Assembly (NCBI RefSeq): GCF_025137375.1
Contig: NZ_CP073720.1
Coordinates: 3,558,501 to 3,622,500 of the forward strand
Reading direction: 5' to 3'
Origin: Dactylosporangium fulvum
GTDB taxonomy: Bacteria; Actinomycetota; Actinomycetes; Mycobacteriales; Micromonosporaceae
Length of the DNA stretch: 64,000 bases
Shown here: in pieces, positions 8,231-17,691 of the stretch
Position numbering within the stretch: the first letter of the stretch is position 1
Layout: every line of letters starts with the position of its first letter
The notes under the pieces: model-generated
What the model saw: only the letters and a program-made list of their open reading frames with translations
Database searches by the model: none
What the model was told of the DNA's origin: nothing
Position numbers and translations under genes: made by a program

Positions 8231-9625
8231 ATGGCCGACCTTGCAGTACGCAGCGAGTCCGACCTGTTGACCCACTGGGTGAGTCAGTCCCGGGCGGTGA
8301 AGAGGTCGCGTCGCCGACGGCCTGACGAGCTCGGGACGTTGCGGTTCGCCTTCTACGGTCGGGTGTCCACGGCCGACTTCCAGGAGCGGCATTCGTCGTG
8401 GCGGTGGCAGCGGGATGTCGCGGAGGATCTTGTCGACGGTCACGGCCGGATCGTCGCCGACTACTTCGACGCCGACCGGAGCCGACGGCTGCCGTGGCGG
8501 GACCGGCCGCAGGCGGCGTTGCTCCTCGCGGCGGTCGTCGACCCGGACCGCGACTTCGACGCGGTTGTGGTGGGGGAGTATGAGCGGGCGTTCTACGGCG
8601 ATCAGGTGCTGTCGTTGCTGCCGCTGTTCGAGGCGTATGGCGTGCAGTTGTGGCTGCCGGAGGCGCACGGCCCGGTCGATCCTGCTGAGCCGGCGCATCG
8701 GGCGTTGTTGATGCTGCTCGGGGCGCAGTCGAAGCGGGAGGTGTTGCGGGCGCGTTCGCGGGCCCTGGCGGCGATGCGGGCGCAGATCCGGGATGAGGGC
8801 CGGTTCCTTGGTGGCCGTCCGTTGTATGGGTACCGGCTCGTGGACGCCGGCCCTCATCCGAACCCGATGCATGCGAAGTGGGGCCGGCGGCTGCAGCGGT
8901 ATGGCGAGGATCCGGTGACCGCGCCGACGGTGCGACGGATCTTCGCGGAGCGGCTGCGGGGTCGCAGCGTCTCGCGGATCGCCGCGATACTGAACGCGGA
9001 CGGGGTGCCGAGCCCGTCGCAGGCCGATCGCGGCCGGAACCGCCATCGGGCCGGCTGCGGGTGGGGTTTGACGACGGTGCAGGCGATCCTGGCGAACGTG
9101 AAGTACACCGGGCGGCTGGTCTGGAACCGGCAGCCCGCCCGTCACACGCCGGCGCATCTTCCTGGGCCGTTCAAGACACAGCGGTGGGCGAGGACGAGCG
9201 AATGGGTCATCTCCAAACAGATGGTCCATCCGGCGTTGGTGTCCGAGGCCGACTTCATCGCGGCGCAGGAGATCACCGCGCTGCCTGCCCCGGCGTGTGG
9301 CGGCGTCCGGAGTTATCAGCTGGTCGGCTTGCTGCGCTGTGGACTGTGCCGCCGACGGCTGGAGTCCTGTTGGTCGCACGGCCGGCCGGCGTACCGATGC
9401 CAGCACGGTCATTCCAGCGCACGGCCGCGAGGGCCCGACAGGATACGAAACCTCTACGTCCGTGAGGATCGGATGATCGTGGTCCTTCGCGCGCTGCTGC
9501 ACGAGGAGAATGTAGATCTGGTAGGTCAACCGGTCTGGATGATCGATCGCTATCTCCGTGAGCACAGGCTCGTGGTGATGTGCAGCGAAGCTGCCTGCAT
9601 GATTCAGGCAGAATTTCCGAATTGA
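8231..9625 (+). CDS. Large serine recombinase / site-specific integrase
   Basis: 464 residues. The resolvase domain opens with FAFYGRVSTADF, giving the catalytic Ser at position 46; the recombinase domain follows from about 190 (GRFLGGRPLYGYR) and a zinc ribbon appears near 350-385 (CGLCRRRLES then RCQHGH). It lacks the long coiled-coil tail of phage phiC31-type integrases, resembling recombinases of actinobacterial integrative elements. ATG 8231 has GGAG upstream; the frame is open further upstream without homology. No matching element body is seen beside it, so it may be an orphan left after loss of its element. Confidence 0.9.
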   Translation: MADLAVRSESDLLTHWVSQSRAVKRSRRRRPDELGTLRFAFYGRVSTADFQERHSSWRWQRDVAEDLVDGHGRIVADYFDADRSRRLPWRDRPQAALLLAAVVDPDRDFDAVVVGEYERAFYGDQVLSLLPLFEAYGVQLWLPEAHGPVDPAEPAHRALLMLLGAQSKREVLRARSRALAAMRAQIRDEGRFLGGRPLYGYRLVDAGPHPNPMHAKWGRRLQRYGEDPVTAPTVRRIFAERLRGRSVSRIAAILNADGVPSPSQADRGRNRHRAGCGWGLTTVQAILANVKYTGRLVWNRQPARHTPAHLPGPFKTQRWARTSEWVISKQMVHPALVSEADFIAAQEITALPAPACGGVRSYQLVGLLRCGLCRRRLESCWSHGRPAYRCQHGHSSARPRGPDRIRNLYVREDRMIVVLRALLHEENVDLVGQPVWMIDRYLREHRLVVMCSEAACMIQAEFPN

Positions 9626-10356
9626 CCCGCCTGCGCCGGAAATGTCTCGGCGCAGGGATTAACGTGTCGAAGGATCTTGACCCAGAAAGCCGGCACACGC
9701 CGGAAGCGTGTGCACATGCCGATAGCGTAGCCAGCTCAGCGTACGGTCTCAACCGGCATTGATGGGAGTCCTCGGAAGAGTGAATCGGCAGGGTGGCTTC
9801 ATCGGTAAGAACGGACCCGGATGCGCGTGAGTTCTGGGACCAGGCAGGCCACCTCTCCTTGATCATTGTCCGCCGGTTTGGGCCTACCTCGCAGCGCGCT
9901 ACGGCGGCGGGAAGGGTTCAGAACGGCAAGGCGCATGGTGATCTGCTGTTGGACGTCGAGCGGACGGGGGCAGGAAGCCGGGGCATCGCGACTGGCGGCG
10001 GTGAGGCACCGATGCACTCTGCGTGGCGGGCCCGGTGGTTCAGGTGGTATCCGGATCTGTTTGACATGCAGATGATCGTGTGCCCGGCGCCTGGGTTTCA
10101 CTGGCCGCCACGCAGATCTCTGCCCGCCGGCAAGCGCGAGCGATGCCGCTCGCCAGCACCGGCTGGCTGAACGCTTTCTGGACTGGTCGCCCGTGCTGGT
10201 CACCCATATGCGTCCGACGCGTAGGAAGGGGGAGGTTGCGCGAGATCACCGAAGCCTGGGGAACCGCAAGAGTACGTCTGCGTCGCCGAGGCTCGAGCCG
10301 CGGCGTGATGGCGGGGCTCGGGGTAGCGTGGAAGTATCCGATCGTTCGGAGGAACT
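9626..10356. other. 731-bp gap between recombinase and FAD oxidoreductase
   Basis: No convincing gene. The longest frames (9793-10170 on plus, 9799-10203 on minus) lack ribosome sites and recognisable motifs. The only useful signal is GGAGGA immediately before 10357. The region may contain the recombinase attachment site, but I see no repeat that marks it. Confidence 0.45.
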
Positions 10357-11499
10357 ATGCCGAAGCGGGTGGAACTCTTGGTGATCGGTGCGGGACCGTA
10401 CGCGTACTCGGCCGCCGCCTTTGCTCGTGACAACGGAATCGATACTCACATCATCGGCCATTCGATGGCCTTCTGGCGTGAGCAGATGCCGGCTGACATG
10501 TTCTTGCGCTCGGGTCCTGACTGGCACCTCGACGCGGGTGGCAACTACACCTTCAAGGCCTTCTTCGAGGACCGAGGGATGCGACCCGAGGACTTCGACC
10601 CAATTCCGATCGCTATCTTCATCGACTACGCGGAGTGGTTCCGTCAGCGCACGTCGCTCGAAGTCGACGAACGGATGGTCACCGACCTAACTAAACCGAG
10701 CGGGATCTTTCTCGCAAACCTGGACGACGGCTCGACGATCACAGCGGAAAAGGTTATTGCCGTCCCGGGCATGTGCTACTTCGCCAACCTCCCGCACTGG
10801 CACGAGGACGTACCGCCGACACTCCGATCACATACCAGCGAGCTTGTCACCTTCGAGGATCTCGCCGCCGCCCGTGTCGCCATTGTCGGAGGGCGGCAGA
10901 GCGCCTACGAGTGGGCAGCGCTGCTGTGCGACCGGCGCGCCGAGCAGGTGCACGTGGTGCATCGCCATCCCATTCCGGAGTTCGCCAAGGTCAGCTGGTC
11001 CTTCGTGGACCCATACATCGATCAAACGCTGGCACAGCGGGGATGGTGGCGCCGACTTTCCGCGGAGGAACAACAGAGGATCGCCGGCGAATTCTGGCGA
11101 GCTGGCCGCTTCACCCTCGAGCCCTGGCTCGTCCCACGCCTCGCCGCACAGGTTGTCACCAGCCATCCCCACTGCGCGGTCATCGACGTGACGCCCGGTG
11201 ATCAAGATGTGCGGCTTCAGCTCTCCGATCAGACAACGCTGATCGCGGACCATGTGATCTTCGCATGCGGCTACAAGGCAGACCTGTCTCGCATCCCCTA
11301 CCTGCGCAGCGTCTCGCACCAGGTGAGGACGACAGATGGTTTCCCCGATCTGACCGAGGGCTTCGAAACATCGCTGGCGGGTCTCTACGTGATCGGCTTC
11401 GCCTCTACCCGCGACTTCGGGCCCTTCTACGGTTTTACTAAGGGCTGCCCGTCATCCGCGCGCATCGCAGTCGACGAACTGATGCGCTGCGCCGCTTGA
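10357..11499 (+). CDS. FAD/NAD(P)-dependent oxidoreductase (flavin monooxygenase-like)
   Basis: 380 residues with two dinucleotide-binding motifs: LLVIGAGPYAYSAAAFA near residue 7 for FAD, and RVAIVGGRQSAYEWAALL near residue 172 for NAD(P)H. A late HVIFACGYKADLSRIPYL is the usual second FAD contact. This arrangement is that of single-component flavin monooxygenases and related thioredoxin-reductase-like enzymes, probably cytoplasmic. Start ATG 10357 has a good GGAGGA. No pathway neighbours hint at a substrate. Confidence 0.85.
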   Translation: MPKRVELLVIGAGPYAYSAAAFARDNGIDTHIIGHSMAFWREQMPADMFLRSGPDWHLDAGGNYTFKAFFEDRGMRPEDFDPIPIAIFIDYAEWFRQRTSLEVDERMVTDLTKPSGIFLANLDDGSTITAEKVIAVPGMCYFANLPHWHEDVPPTLRSHTSELVTFEDLAAARVAIVGGRQSAYEWAALLCDRRAEQVHVVHRHPIPEFAKVSWSFVDPYIDQTLAQRGWWRRLSAEEQQRIAGEFWRAGRFTLEPWLVPRLAAQVVTSHPHCAVIDVTPGDQDVRLQLSDQTTLIADHVIFACGYKADLSRIPYLRSVSHQVRTTDGFPDLTEGFETSLAGLYVIGFASTRDFGPFYGFTKGCPSSARIAVDELMRCAA

Positions 11500-11698
11500 T
11501 CGACCAGGGCCGAGACGAGTGCTGCGTCGAGCGGACAGACCCATGCCGCCGATCGGGCGCTGCGGCTCGCCATCGATCGTCACGCTTCGTAAACCGCCCG
11601 GGCCGGCCCTGACCCACGGTCCGCTGCACGCTCGTAGCCGATGTGCGGGCGCCCCGCTCCTGGGCCGGTGTCGGCGCCACGACCTGATCCGGTTTTTC

Positions 11699-11740
11699 GT
11701 GCTCGTTCTTCGGCGGCGCCACATGTCAGAGAACGAGCAC
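11699..11740. terminator. Perfect 11-bp inverted repeat between FAD oxidoreductase and PadR gene
   Basis: GTGCTCGTTCT (11699-11709) and AGAACGAGCAC (11730-11740) are exact complements separated by 20 bases. It could terminate the oxidoreductase transcript or be an operator for the PadR gene whose promoter starts 30 bp downstream. No T-run follows. The remaining 200 bp of this gap hold nothing recognisable. Confidence 0.5.
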
Positions 11741-11784
11741 GCGAGGGACAGCAGGATACCTTCGTGGCCGATATATTGTCCGCC

Positions 11785-12141
11785 ATGGACCTACCGCTTA
11801 AGGAACCGACGTTTCTCATCCTGACCGCGCTCGCGGCCGGACCGCTACACGGGTATGCGATCATCGGCGAGGTGGCGGCGCTCTCCGGCGGTCGACTCGA
11901 CCTGCGGCCCGGCACGCTCTACGGCGCACTCGACCGGCTCACCGACGACGGCCTCATCGAGCCGGGCGGCGAGGAGATCGTCGCCGGCCGGCGCCGGCGG
12001 TACTACCGGCTGACCGACGCGGGTGACACCACCCTGCGCACGGAGACCGCCCGGCTGCGCGCCAACGTGGCGGCGGCGACAGCCCGGCTGCGGGCCCGCG
12101 ACGCACGCCCCACCCGCAGGCTCGCCGGAGGATTCGCGTGA
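11785..12141 (+). CDS. PadR family transcriptional regulator
   Basis: 118 residues. The winged-helix core reads EPTFLILTALAAGPLHGYAI, then RLDLRPGTLYGALDRL and RRRYYRLTDAG, the standard PadR-N signature, with a short C-terminal helix. ATG 11785 has no Shine-Dalgarno site but a TATATT -10 element at 11772-11777 places the transcription start at the ATG, so the mRNA is probably leaderless. GTGA overlap with the next gene shows an operon; such pairs usually control the partner membrane protein. Confidence 0.9.
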   Translation: MDLPLKEPTFLILTALAAGPLHGYAIIGEVAALSGGRLDLRPGTLYGALDRLTDDGLIEPGGEEIVAGRRRRYYRLTDAGDTTLRTETARLRANVAAATARLRARDARPTRRLAGGFA

Positions 12142-13121
12142 CCGGCCGGCTGGAGCGGCGCTATCGCATGCTGTTGCGCGTGTACCCCGCCGCCTACCGG
12201 GCCGAACGCGGCCAGGAGATCATCGACACCTATCTCGATCTGGCCGCCCCGGGCCGGCGGTGGCCCAGTCCCGCCGACGCCGCCGATCTGGCGCGCGGTG
12301 GACTGCGCCAGCATCTGCGCGCGGCCGGTGCGAGCGGCCTGACAACCGCACTGCCGATCGCGGCGACGATCGCCTTGACGCTCAACACGGCGATGGCGGT
12401 GTGCTGGTTCGCGTTCGTCGAATCGACCCAGGTGGACTCCAGCGGATTCGACTCCGCACCGCCGCCGTACCGCAGCTTTGGCCCGTTCCTGTCGCCGGGT
12501 GTCGTGGTGTGGGCATGCTGGGCACTGGCCGCGCTCGCCGCGATCGCCGGTCGCGCCCGGCCACTGGTCGCACTGGCCCTGGCGGCGACCGTGCTCGTCG
12601 CGCCGGTGTCGGCGGCACTCCACCTCGCCCGGCCGCCGCTCATGATCCTGCTGCCGATGACCGCGCTGGGACTGGTCGCGCTGGCGATGCCCCGGCGTCG
12701 CAGTGTCACCCCAGCCGTCGTGGGTCTGGCGAGCGCGGCGTACACCTGGCCGGCGATGTTCACCCTGAGCTACAGCCCGGCGGAGTACTACCCGACCGTC
12801 GGGCTTTTGTTGCCCGCGGCCGCAGTGCTGGGCCTCGCGAACCTGGGCGTCGGCATCACACTCGCCGTGCGCGGCGACCGCCGGGCGTGGTGGCCGACCC
12901 TTATCCTGCTCGGCCCGCTCCTGCTGCTCCTCGTCAACGAACTGGCACTGCTCGCGACCCTGAACAATCGCAGCACCCACGCGTCGATGCCGTCCCTGAT
13001 CGCGATGACCGTGGCGGTCCTCAGCCTGACAGCACTCGTCCTGCTCGTGACACTGCACGCGCGGCGGCGCCTGCGGTCACGACCGACCCCGCGGGCGATC
13101 GACGGTCCCGGCACCGTCTGA
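12138..13121 (+). CDS. Membrane protein co-transcribed with PadR regulator
   Basis: 327 residues. The N-terminus RRYRMLLRVYPAAYRAERGQ matches the cytoplasmic segment typical of membrane proteins encoded after PadR genes in actinobacteria; about eight hydrophobic segments follow, ending in a basic tail. The GTG start overlaps the PadR stop (GTGA). Function is unknown; similar proteins are presumed to be stress- or drug-related, but no transporter motif is visible. Confidence 0.82.
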   Translation: MTGRLERRYRMLLRVYPAAYRAERGQEIIDTYLDLAAPGRRWPSPADAADLARGGLRQHLRAAGASGLTTALPIAATIALTLNTAMAVCWFAFVESTQVDSSGFDSAPPPYRSFGPFLSPGVVVWACWALAALAAIAGRARPLVALALAATVLVAPVSAALHLARPPLMILLPMTALGLVALAMPRRRSVTPAVVGLASAAYTWPAMFTLSYSPAEYYPTVGLLLPAAAVLGLANLGVGITLAVRGDRRAWWPTLILLGPLLLLLVNELALLATLNNRSTHASMPSLIAMTVAVLSLTALVLLVTLHARRRLRSRPTPRAIDGPGTV

Positions 13122-13441
13122 GCCCAGGTGCGACAACTCCGCCGATCGTGCAGTTGTGGCGCCACGATTGCGCTCCACCGACGGAGCCGAGCAACCACGA
13201 CTCCACGATCGCGGTTTGGTCGACACCGCGCGGCCTCCAGGAGGTCCGACCCGTGACCGGTCAGCGGGTAGGCACGTCACCGTCTGCTGATGATCGGGTC
13301 CTGGTGGAACGCTGCCTCAACCGGCTCAAACCGTGACCCTCCAAATCTCAAGACATCCGGGCTCGGCCCCTGATGTGCCCCCGATACATTCCTTTCGCGA
13401 CCGACAGTGCGGAGAGGGCAGGACGGATCCGGTCGACGGCA
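13122..13441. other. Gene-free stretch before the IS-interrupted frame
   Basis: 320 bp with no supportable gene. Near 13300-13336 one plus-strand frame ends VERCLNRLK, reminiscent of the C-terminal catalytic part of IS5-type transposases, but the similarity is too short to annotate. Confidence 0.4.
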
Positions 13442-13611
13442 TCAGGCAGTTCCAGGAACGCTCGGCGTGCAGCACCCGTGGTCACCGTCCAAATCGTGCT
13501 CAACGAGGTCTGCCACGAGCTCGGCGAGTTCCACCAGCCCGAAGTACCGCATCGCGTCCATGGCTCGTTTCTCGTCGGCTGGCCAAGACTTCCGGAGGTG
13601 TTTGAGGGGGC
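13442..13611 (-). pseudogene. C-terminal fragment of a gene cut by the IS3 element
   Basis: The minus strand runs open into the IS from KHLRKSWPADEKRAMDAM, then YFGLVELAELVADLVE, and stops at TGA 13444-13442 after a short Cys/Pro tail. The composition looks like a real helical protein and the frame has no start upstream because the insertion begins there. I do not recognise the family. The continuation on the far side of the element (14910-14972) can be joined in one frame, but without confirming similarity. Confidence 0.4.
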
Positions 13612-13637
13612 TTGACCCCTGATCTTGGACACGGGGT

Positions 13638-14537
13638 TTATGCGGCTGGCGCCAGCGTAGCTGGTGCTGTTCGGATGTTGTTTTCGTAGTTGATCGGGGA
13701 TTGCTGTCCGAGTCGGGAGTGGCGGCGGACGGTGTTGTAGCGGTGCAGCCAGCGGAACGCGGTCAGCCGGGCTTCGCGTTCGTCGGTGAACGCGCGGCGG
13801 CCTTGCAGGGTTTCGCGTTTGAAGGTGGCGTTGAACGACTCGGCCAGGGCGTTGTCGGCGGAGCTGCCGATCGCGCTCATCGACTGGCGGACGCCGGCCG
13901 CGGTACAGGCTTCAGCGAAGTCCTTCGATGTGTACTGGGCTCCGTGGTCGGTGTGCATGATCGCCCCGTCCAGGCTGCCGCGGGTGCGTTGGGCGGCGTT
14001 GAGGGCGTCGATGACCAGGTCGGTGCGCATGTGTTCGGCGATCGCCCAGCCGGCCAGGCGGCGGGAGTGCAGATCGATGACCGTGGCCAGGTAGAGGAAC
14101 CCGCGCTCACCGACAGGCAGGTAGGTGATGTCACCGACATAGCGCTGGTTGACCGCTGTGGCGGTGAAGTCCCGCCTGATCAGATCAGGTGCCTTCGACG
14201 CCGCCGGGTCCGGGATCGTGGTCTGTACCCGCCGGCGCAGCCGCAGACCCCGGATCCGGTAGCGGCGCATCACCCGGGCGACCTTCTTGCGATTGACCGG
14301 CGGCCCGCTGTCGCTGAGTTCGGCGGTGATCCGCGGCGCCCCGTAGGTGCCGTCGTGCGCGGCCTGCACCGCCCGGATCCGCACCGCCAGAGCCGCGTCC
14401 GCGGCCTCCCGGGCGGCCCGTGCCGGCGCCGTGGCCTGCCAGTAGTAGAAGCTCGAGCGGGGGATCCCGAGGATCTGGCACAACCGCTTCACGCCGTAGC
14501 GTTGCTGATGGTCGGCGACGAACTGGAAGCGGTTCAC
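13638..14537 (-). CDS. IS3 family transposase OrfB (DDE catalytic subunit)
   Basis: 299 residues. An N-terminal HTH_21-type helix bundle (RYGVKRLCQILGIPRSSFYYW, split in the middle by family usage) precedes an rve integrase core with the DDE triad visible as GDITYL, HTDHGAQY and LAESFNATFKRE. GTG 14537 overlaps the OrfA stop as GTGA; IS3 elements often make an OrfAB fusion by -1 frameshift, though I see no clear slippery heptamer. Confidence 0.93.
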   Translation of the reverse strand: MNRFQFVADHQQRYGVKRLCQILGIPRSSFYYWQATAPARAAREAADAALAVRIRAVQAAHDGTYGAPRITAELSDSGPPVNRKKVARVMRRYRIRGLRLRRRVQTTIPDPAASKAPDLIRRDFTATAVNQRYVGDITYLPVGERGFLYLATVIDLHSRRLAGWAIAEHMRTDLVIDALNAAQRTRGSLDGAIMHTDHGAQYTSKDFAEACTAAGVRQSMSAIGSSADNALAESFNATFKRETLQGRRAFTDEREARLTAFRWLHRYNTVRRHSRLGQQSPINYENNIRTAPATLAPAA

Positions 14538-14839
14538 CAGCGCGTCTCCCCGGCGAAATACCGGGCCGCCTTCCGCAGGATGTCGCGTTCCTCCTCCAAC
14601 TCGCGGATCCGTCGCCGCAGCTGCGCGTTCTCCTCCTCGACCGAACCGGCCGGCTGCGGCCTCGCCGAAGCCATCGGACCGCCAGCCCGCCGCTGGTCAT
14701 CGGCTCGAACCCAGCTACGCAACGTCTCCCGATTGACGCCCAGATCGTCGGCGATCTGCGCGATCGTCGCTCCCGGCCGAGACCGGTACAACGCCACCGC
14801 GTCGGCCTTGAAGTCGGGCGGGTAGTGCTTGTTCACCAT
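14534..14839 (-). CDS. IS3 family transposase OrfA
   Basis: 101 residues from ATG 14839. The DNA-binding helix-turn-helix is YPPDFKADAVALYRSRPG with IAQIADDLGVNRETLRSWV, followed by a leucine-zipper-like EEENAQLRRRIRELEEE. This is the usual OrfA layout. The upstream ATG at 14878 lies within 31 bp of the right end and is less likely the start. Confidence 0.9.
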   Translation of the reverse strand: MVNKHYPPDFKADAVALYRSRPGATIAQIADDLGVNRETLRSWVRADDQRRAGGPMASARPQPAGSVEEENAQLRRRIRELEEERDILRKAARYFAGETRW

Positions 14840-14972
14840 CGTGTTCCAGGACTCCTGATCTCCCGGGACCATCAACATCCCAGGTTCAAGTGTCCAAGAT
14901 CAGGGGCCAACTCCCGAGCTGATGTCGGCGCCACCGTGGCGCGACGCCGGATGCGACGGACGTCTGCGGCAT

Positions 14973-15608
14973 TCACCAGCCCAACGCCGGCTCGCCGAGG
15001 ATGTCGCCACCGACCGCCGCGGCAAGGTGTTCGGCAAGTTGGGGCATTGCCGGGGGCACGTGCACGTAGAGACTGTGGCCGGGAGGCGGCGGACGGTGCC
15101 ACAGCGCGGCACCGTTGACGCCGAGCTCGAACCCGGACTCGTGATGCACGCCTGGCCAGCATGTCATCCACGAGATCTGCGCCTGCTCCATGTGCACCAG
15201 CCCGAGGAACGTGTCAGCCAACGTGCTTGGCAGCGGGTGGTCAGGTGGGTAGACATGAGCGTTCATTGGCGGCAGTTCCCGCAGTGCGGCGGCCATTTCG
15301 ACTGTCAGGGTCGTCGCCAGGTGTACGCCGCCGCCATCCCCGCGTGACATCGGCAGGTCATTTGGTGCTAGACACGGCTCCAGCACAGCTCCGGCCTGAC
15401 GCACCACGTAGGCCGGGATGTCGAGACTCAGGCAGACGGTGGCGGCGACGCCCACGTACCGGTCCAGGTCGTGCGAGTCGGTCTCGACATGCACACCGAC
15501 TTCCGGTTGACAGCAGGTCGGCGCGGTGGCCAGAAGGCGTTGGGCCATGGCATACATCTCGTCGAGGTCATCGCTGGTGTGGATGAGATAGACGGCCGAA
15601 TTTCCCAT
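14973..15608 (-). CDS. Hypothetical protein, 211 aa
   Basis: Starts MGNSAVYLIHTSDDLDEM at ATG 15608, with GAGAGG nine bases upstream. The sequence is globular, has no membrane segment, and contains DSHDLDRYVGVAATVCLSLD and a His-rich part near the C-terminus. I do not recognise it. Codon use and GC-rich third positions fit a real gene. Its 3' end lies 63 bp from the IS3 right end. The frame upstream of 15608 has no resemblance to anything. Confidence 0.6.
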   Translation of the reverse strand: MGNSAVYLIHTSDDLDEMYAMAQRLLATAPTCCQPEVGVHVETDSHDLDRYVGVAATVCLSLDIPAYVVRQAGAVLEPCLAPNDLPMSRGDGGGVHLATTLTVEMAAALRELPPMNAHVYPPDHPLPSTLADTFLGLVHMEQAQISWMTCWPGVHHESGFELGVNGAALWHRPPPPGHSLYVHVPPAMPQLAEHLAAAVGGDILGEPALGW

Positions 15609-15906
15609 AGCGGGTAGCCTCTCCTGCCTGCCTGCCAGCGCGCGACCACGCCGCCGTACGAGCCTCAGCCGGCATCCGCGCGGAGGTACGGGAGCCGGAC
15701 GTCGCGCTCGGCGAGCATGGATGGGGGCATGTCGAAAAGCAAGCGCCGGGCACCGTCCCTGTCGACGGTGGGGGCACTCCAAGATCCGGCTAACTCTTCT
15801 GGCTCCCCTCTGTGTCAAGACGTGGCCCAGGGCTGAGGTTTAGGCTTGGTGTTGGCGGGTCCGGGAAGTGACTTCTCCGAAGAGCCGGTGTGGGGATGAG
15901 AGCTGG
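15609..15906. other. Gap upstream of the 211-aa gene
   Basis: About 300 bp with no gene. It separates the hypothetical protein from the IS110 remnant, and is probably debris of insertions. Confidence 0.4.
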
Positions 15907-16165
15907 TCACGCAGGAGTTGTAGACGTGTCCCGGTGTCCTCCCGGGCCTGTCGCTTTGGCTGCGACGGCATCGTTGATCATCTGGCGGTAGACGATGTCG
16001 GACAGCCGCCGTTCAGGCTTCGCATCGCCTCCATGGACGTCTTCCCGGCTGCCTTTCTGCGGTCGAAGTAGGCGCGACCGAGGGTGGCGTTGCGCAGCTG
16101 GACGGTGGCCATGATGTGCAGCACCCGGTTGATCTGCCGGTTACCCGCGCGAGAAAGGTGGGCCG
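15907..16165 (-). pseudogene. IS110 family transposase C-terminal remnant, frameshifted
   Basis: The frame reads HLSRAGNRQINRVLHIMA, then QLRNATLGRAYFDRRKAAGK and TSMEAMRSL, the conserved C-terminal part of IS110 (Transposase_20) enzymes. After SL a single base is missing, so the continuation RRLSDIVYRQMIND appears in the next frame and ends at TGA 15909-15907. The N-terminal DEDD domain is absent. The element is dead. Confidence 0.75.
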
Positions 16166-16262
16166 GGCCTGCAAAGACGACGTGCACCCGCCAAAGACGC
16201 ACTGAACAGCAAGCTCGGCCGGTTGACGACCGGCCGAGCGCACGCCGATTGACCGGCAACGG

Positions 16263-17417
16263 TCAGGACGGCTCGGCCGCCAGTGCAGCGCGGGCGGCCA
16301 GTTGTGCCGGGACGGTGAAGCCGACCTGGATCGCGCCGCGGATGAAGTCGTCCATGATGTCGCGTAGCCGCAGCGTCGAAGGCACGGGCAGGAAGCGTTG
16401 GTACATACCGGGTACCAGAGTACGCATCCCCTCGATCACCACCGGATCGCTCATCCGCTCGGTGAGGGTGGCCAGGTCAGGCAGCACCTCGGCGGCGGCC
16501 ACCCCGTACGCGAGATGGTTGACCCAGCTCTGGAACACCACCGAGTCGCCGACCAGGGTACGGACCTCGCCGTCTTTGAACAGGTCGGCGGTCGCCTCGC
16601 CGAACCAGGCCAGCAGGTCCGGCACGGTGACGCCACGCTCGGCCAGATAGAGAAAGGTCGGAATGGCCGACCATTGGCTGCGTGTCGGGTCGACGTAGGC
16701 GTCGCGCACCAGGGCGAGGGAGAACCCGTCCCACACCAACAAATGGGGTACCAGTGTCTGTTGCGAGACGGTCGAGTCCAGTGCCGGCACTGTGTCCAGT
16801 CGGCCGGCGTAGAGCGCCGCGTGCCGCGGCCCCCAGAACGTGTCGTTGCCGACCAGGCTTTGCGAACCCGTGTGCTCGGCCAGGTTGGGTATCGACACGT
16901 AGGCCACGAGATTGTGCTCGCGCACGTATTCGAGAAGTACGACATCATCCGGCGCCGAATCGTCGGCCGGGAACTTCGCCAGGTCCCGCGCCACCTGCGC
17001 CGGGACCAGCAAAGCGGCCGTCGGGATGTAGGGGTCGATCACCGGTACCCAGGAGACGCCCTCGATGGCGCCGAGCCGGACGGCGTGCGCGGTGCGCGAA
17101 CCCCACTCGCTGAACAAGCTGAGGATCTGGTCCGGCATCGCCACGGCAGCCTGCCGCGCCAGCCCCGCGATGCCTTCGACGAGTTCCATGTCGTCCTGGA
17201 CCACCAGGTGGTGCGTCGCGTCCGGGGTGACCGCACCCCAGGCCAGCCGCGCGGTGCGCAGCGCGCTGGGCGGGCCGGCCGGCTCGGGGTCCTCGACGAT
17301 GGTCAGGTTGAGATCTGGATGCCGGTCCCGCAATGCCTCGGCCGCCCGGCGACGGCTCGGATGGGTCATCACGACAGCCGAGAGTCGGACCTCGGCAGAT
17401 GCATCCACAAGCACCAT
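16263..17417 (-). CDS. Glycosyltransferase-like protein (GT-A fold suspected)
   Basis: 384 residues from ATG 17417, with GAAGGA upstream. The N-terminus LSAVVMTHPSRRRAAEAL followed by LVVQDDMELVEG resembles a GT-A domain with an acidic metal-binding motif, as in family 25-type or 'WcbI-adjacent' actinobacterial proteins. The C-terminal half (about 200-384) is helical and unrecognised. The frame is open upstream for 107 codons but there the sequence is Arg/Ala-rich junk. The gene is not in an operon. Donor and acceptor are unknown. Confidence 0.6.
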   Translation of the reverse strand: MVLVDASAEVRLSAVVMTHPSRRRAAEALRDRHPDLNLTIVEDPEPAGPPSALRTARLAWGAVTPDATHHLVVQDDMELVEGIAGLARQAAVAMPDQILSLFSEWGSRTAHAVRLGAIEGVSWVPVIDPYIPTAALLVPAQVARDLAKFPADDSAPDDVVLLEYVREHNLVAYVSIPNLAEHTGSQSLVGNDTFWGPRHAALYAGRLDTVPALDSTVSQQTLVPHLLVWDGFSLALVRDAYVDPTRSQWSAIPTFLYLAERGVTVPDLLAWFGEATADLFKDGEVRTLVGDSVVFQSWVNHLAYGVAAAEVLPDLATLTERMSDPVVIEGMRTLVPGMYQRFLPVPSTLRLRDIMDDFIRGAIQVGFTVPAQLAARAALAAEPS

Positions 17418-17691
17418 TGCAATCCTTCGGGTAGGGGACCGTCTGACGCGTTCTGCGTGGCCCGTTTCGAGAACGACGATGTTCCCTGTATCGATGTAAC
17501 GATCAAGGCTATATCGATACGCGGCCGGCTCACTCGCCCGGACAGCCATCGCGGCACCGGCCTGTTGGCGATCACCCTCCACCGAGTGTTGGAGTTGATG
17601 CCCAGCCATCGATCCTGCCCGCTCGCTACCCTCAACGGCCGAATTGGGCGCGCCGCGATTTCTTTCGGGTACGTCGGCGGTCGGTACGGGC

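Larger units (their letters stand above)
13613..14909 (-). mobile_element. Insertion sequence, IS3 family, complete
   Basis: About 1.3 kb bounded by terminal inverted repeats TGACCCCTGATCTTGGACAC (13613-13632) and its complement at 14890-14909, 19 of 20 positions matching and beginning TG / ending CA as in IS3 elements. It encodes OrfA and OrfB in the usual overlapping arrangement. The 3-bp flanks are GCT and ACT, so a target duplication is not clearly preserved. The two reading frames are intact, so the element may be active. Confidence 0.9.

Noticed and set aside
9793..10170. 125-codon plus-strand frame between recombinase and FAD oxidoreductase
   Set aside because: No ribosome site, no motif, and overlapping equally long frames on the other strand.
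13239..13336. Possible IS5-type transposase C-terminus (VERCLNRLK)
   Set aside because: Only about nine residues resemble the family and the frame lacks any earlier motif.
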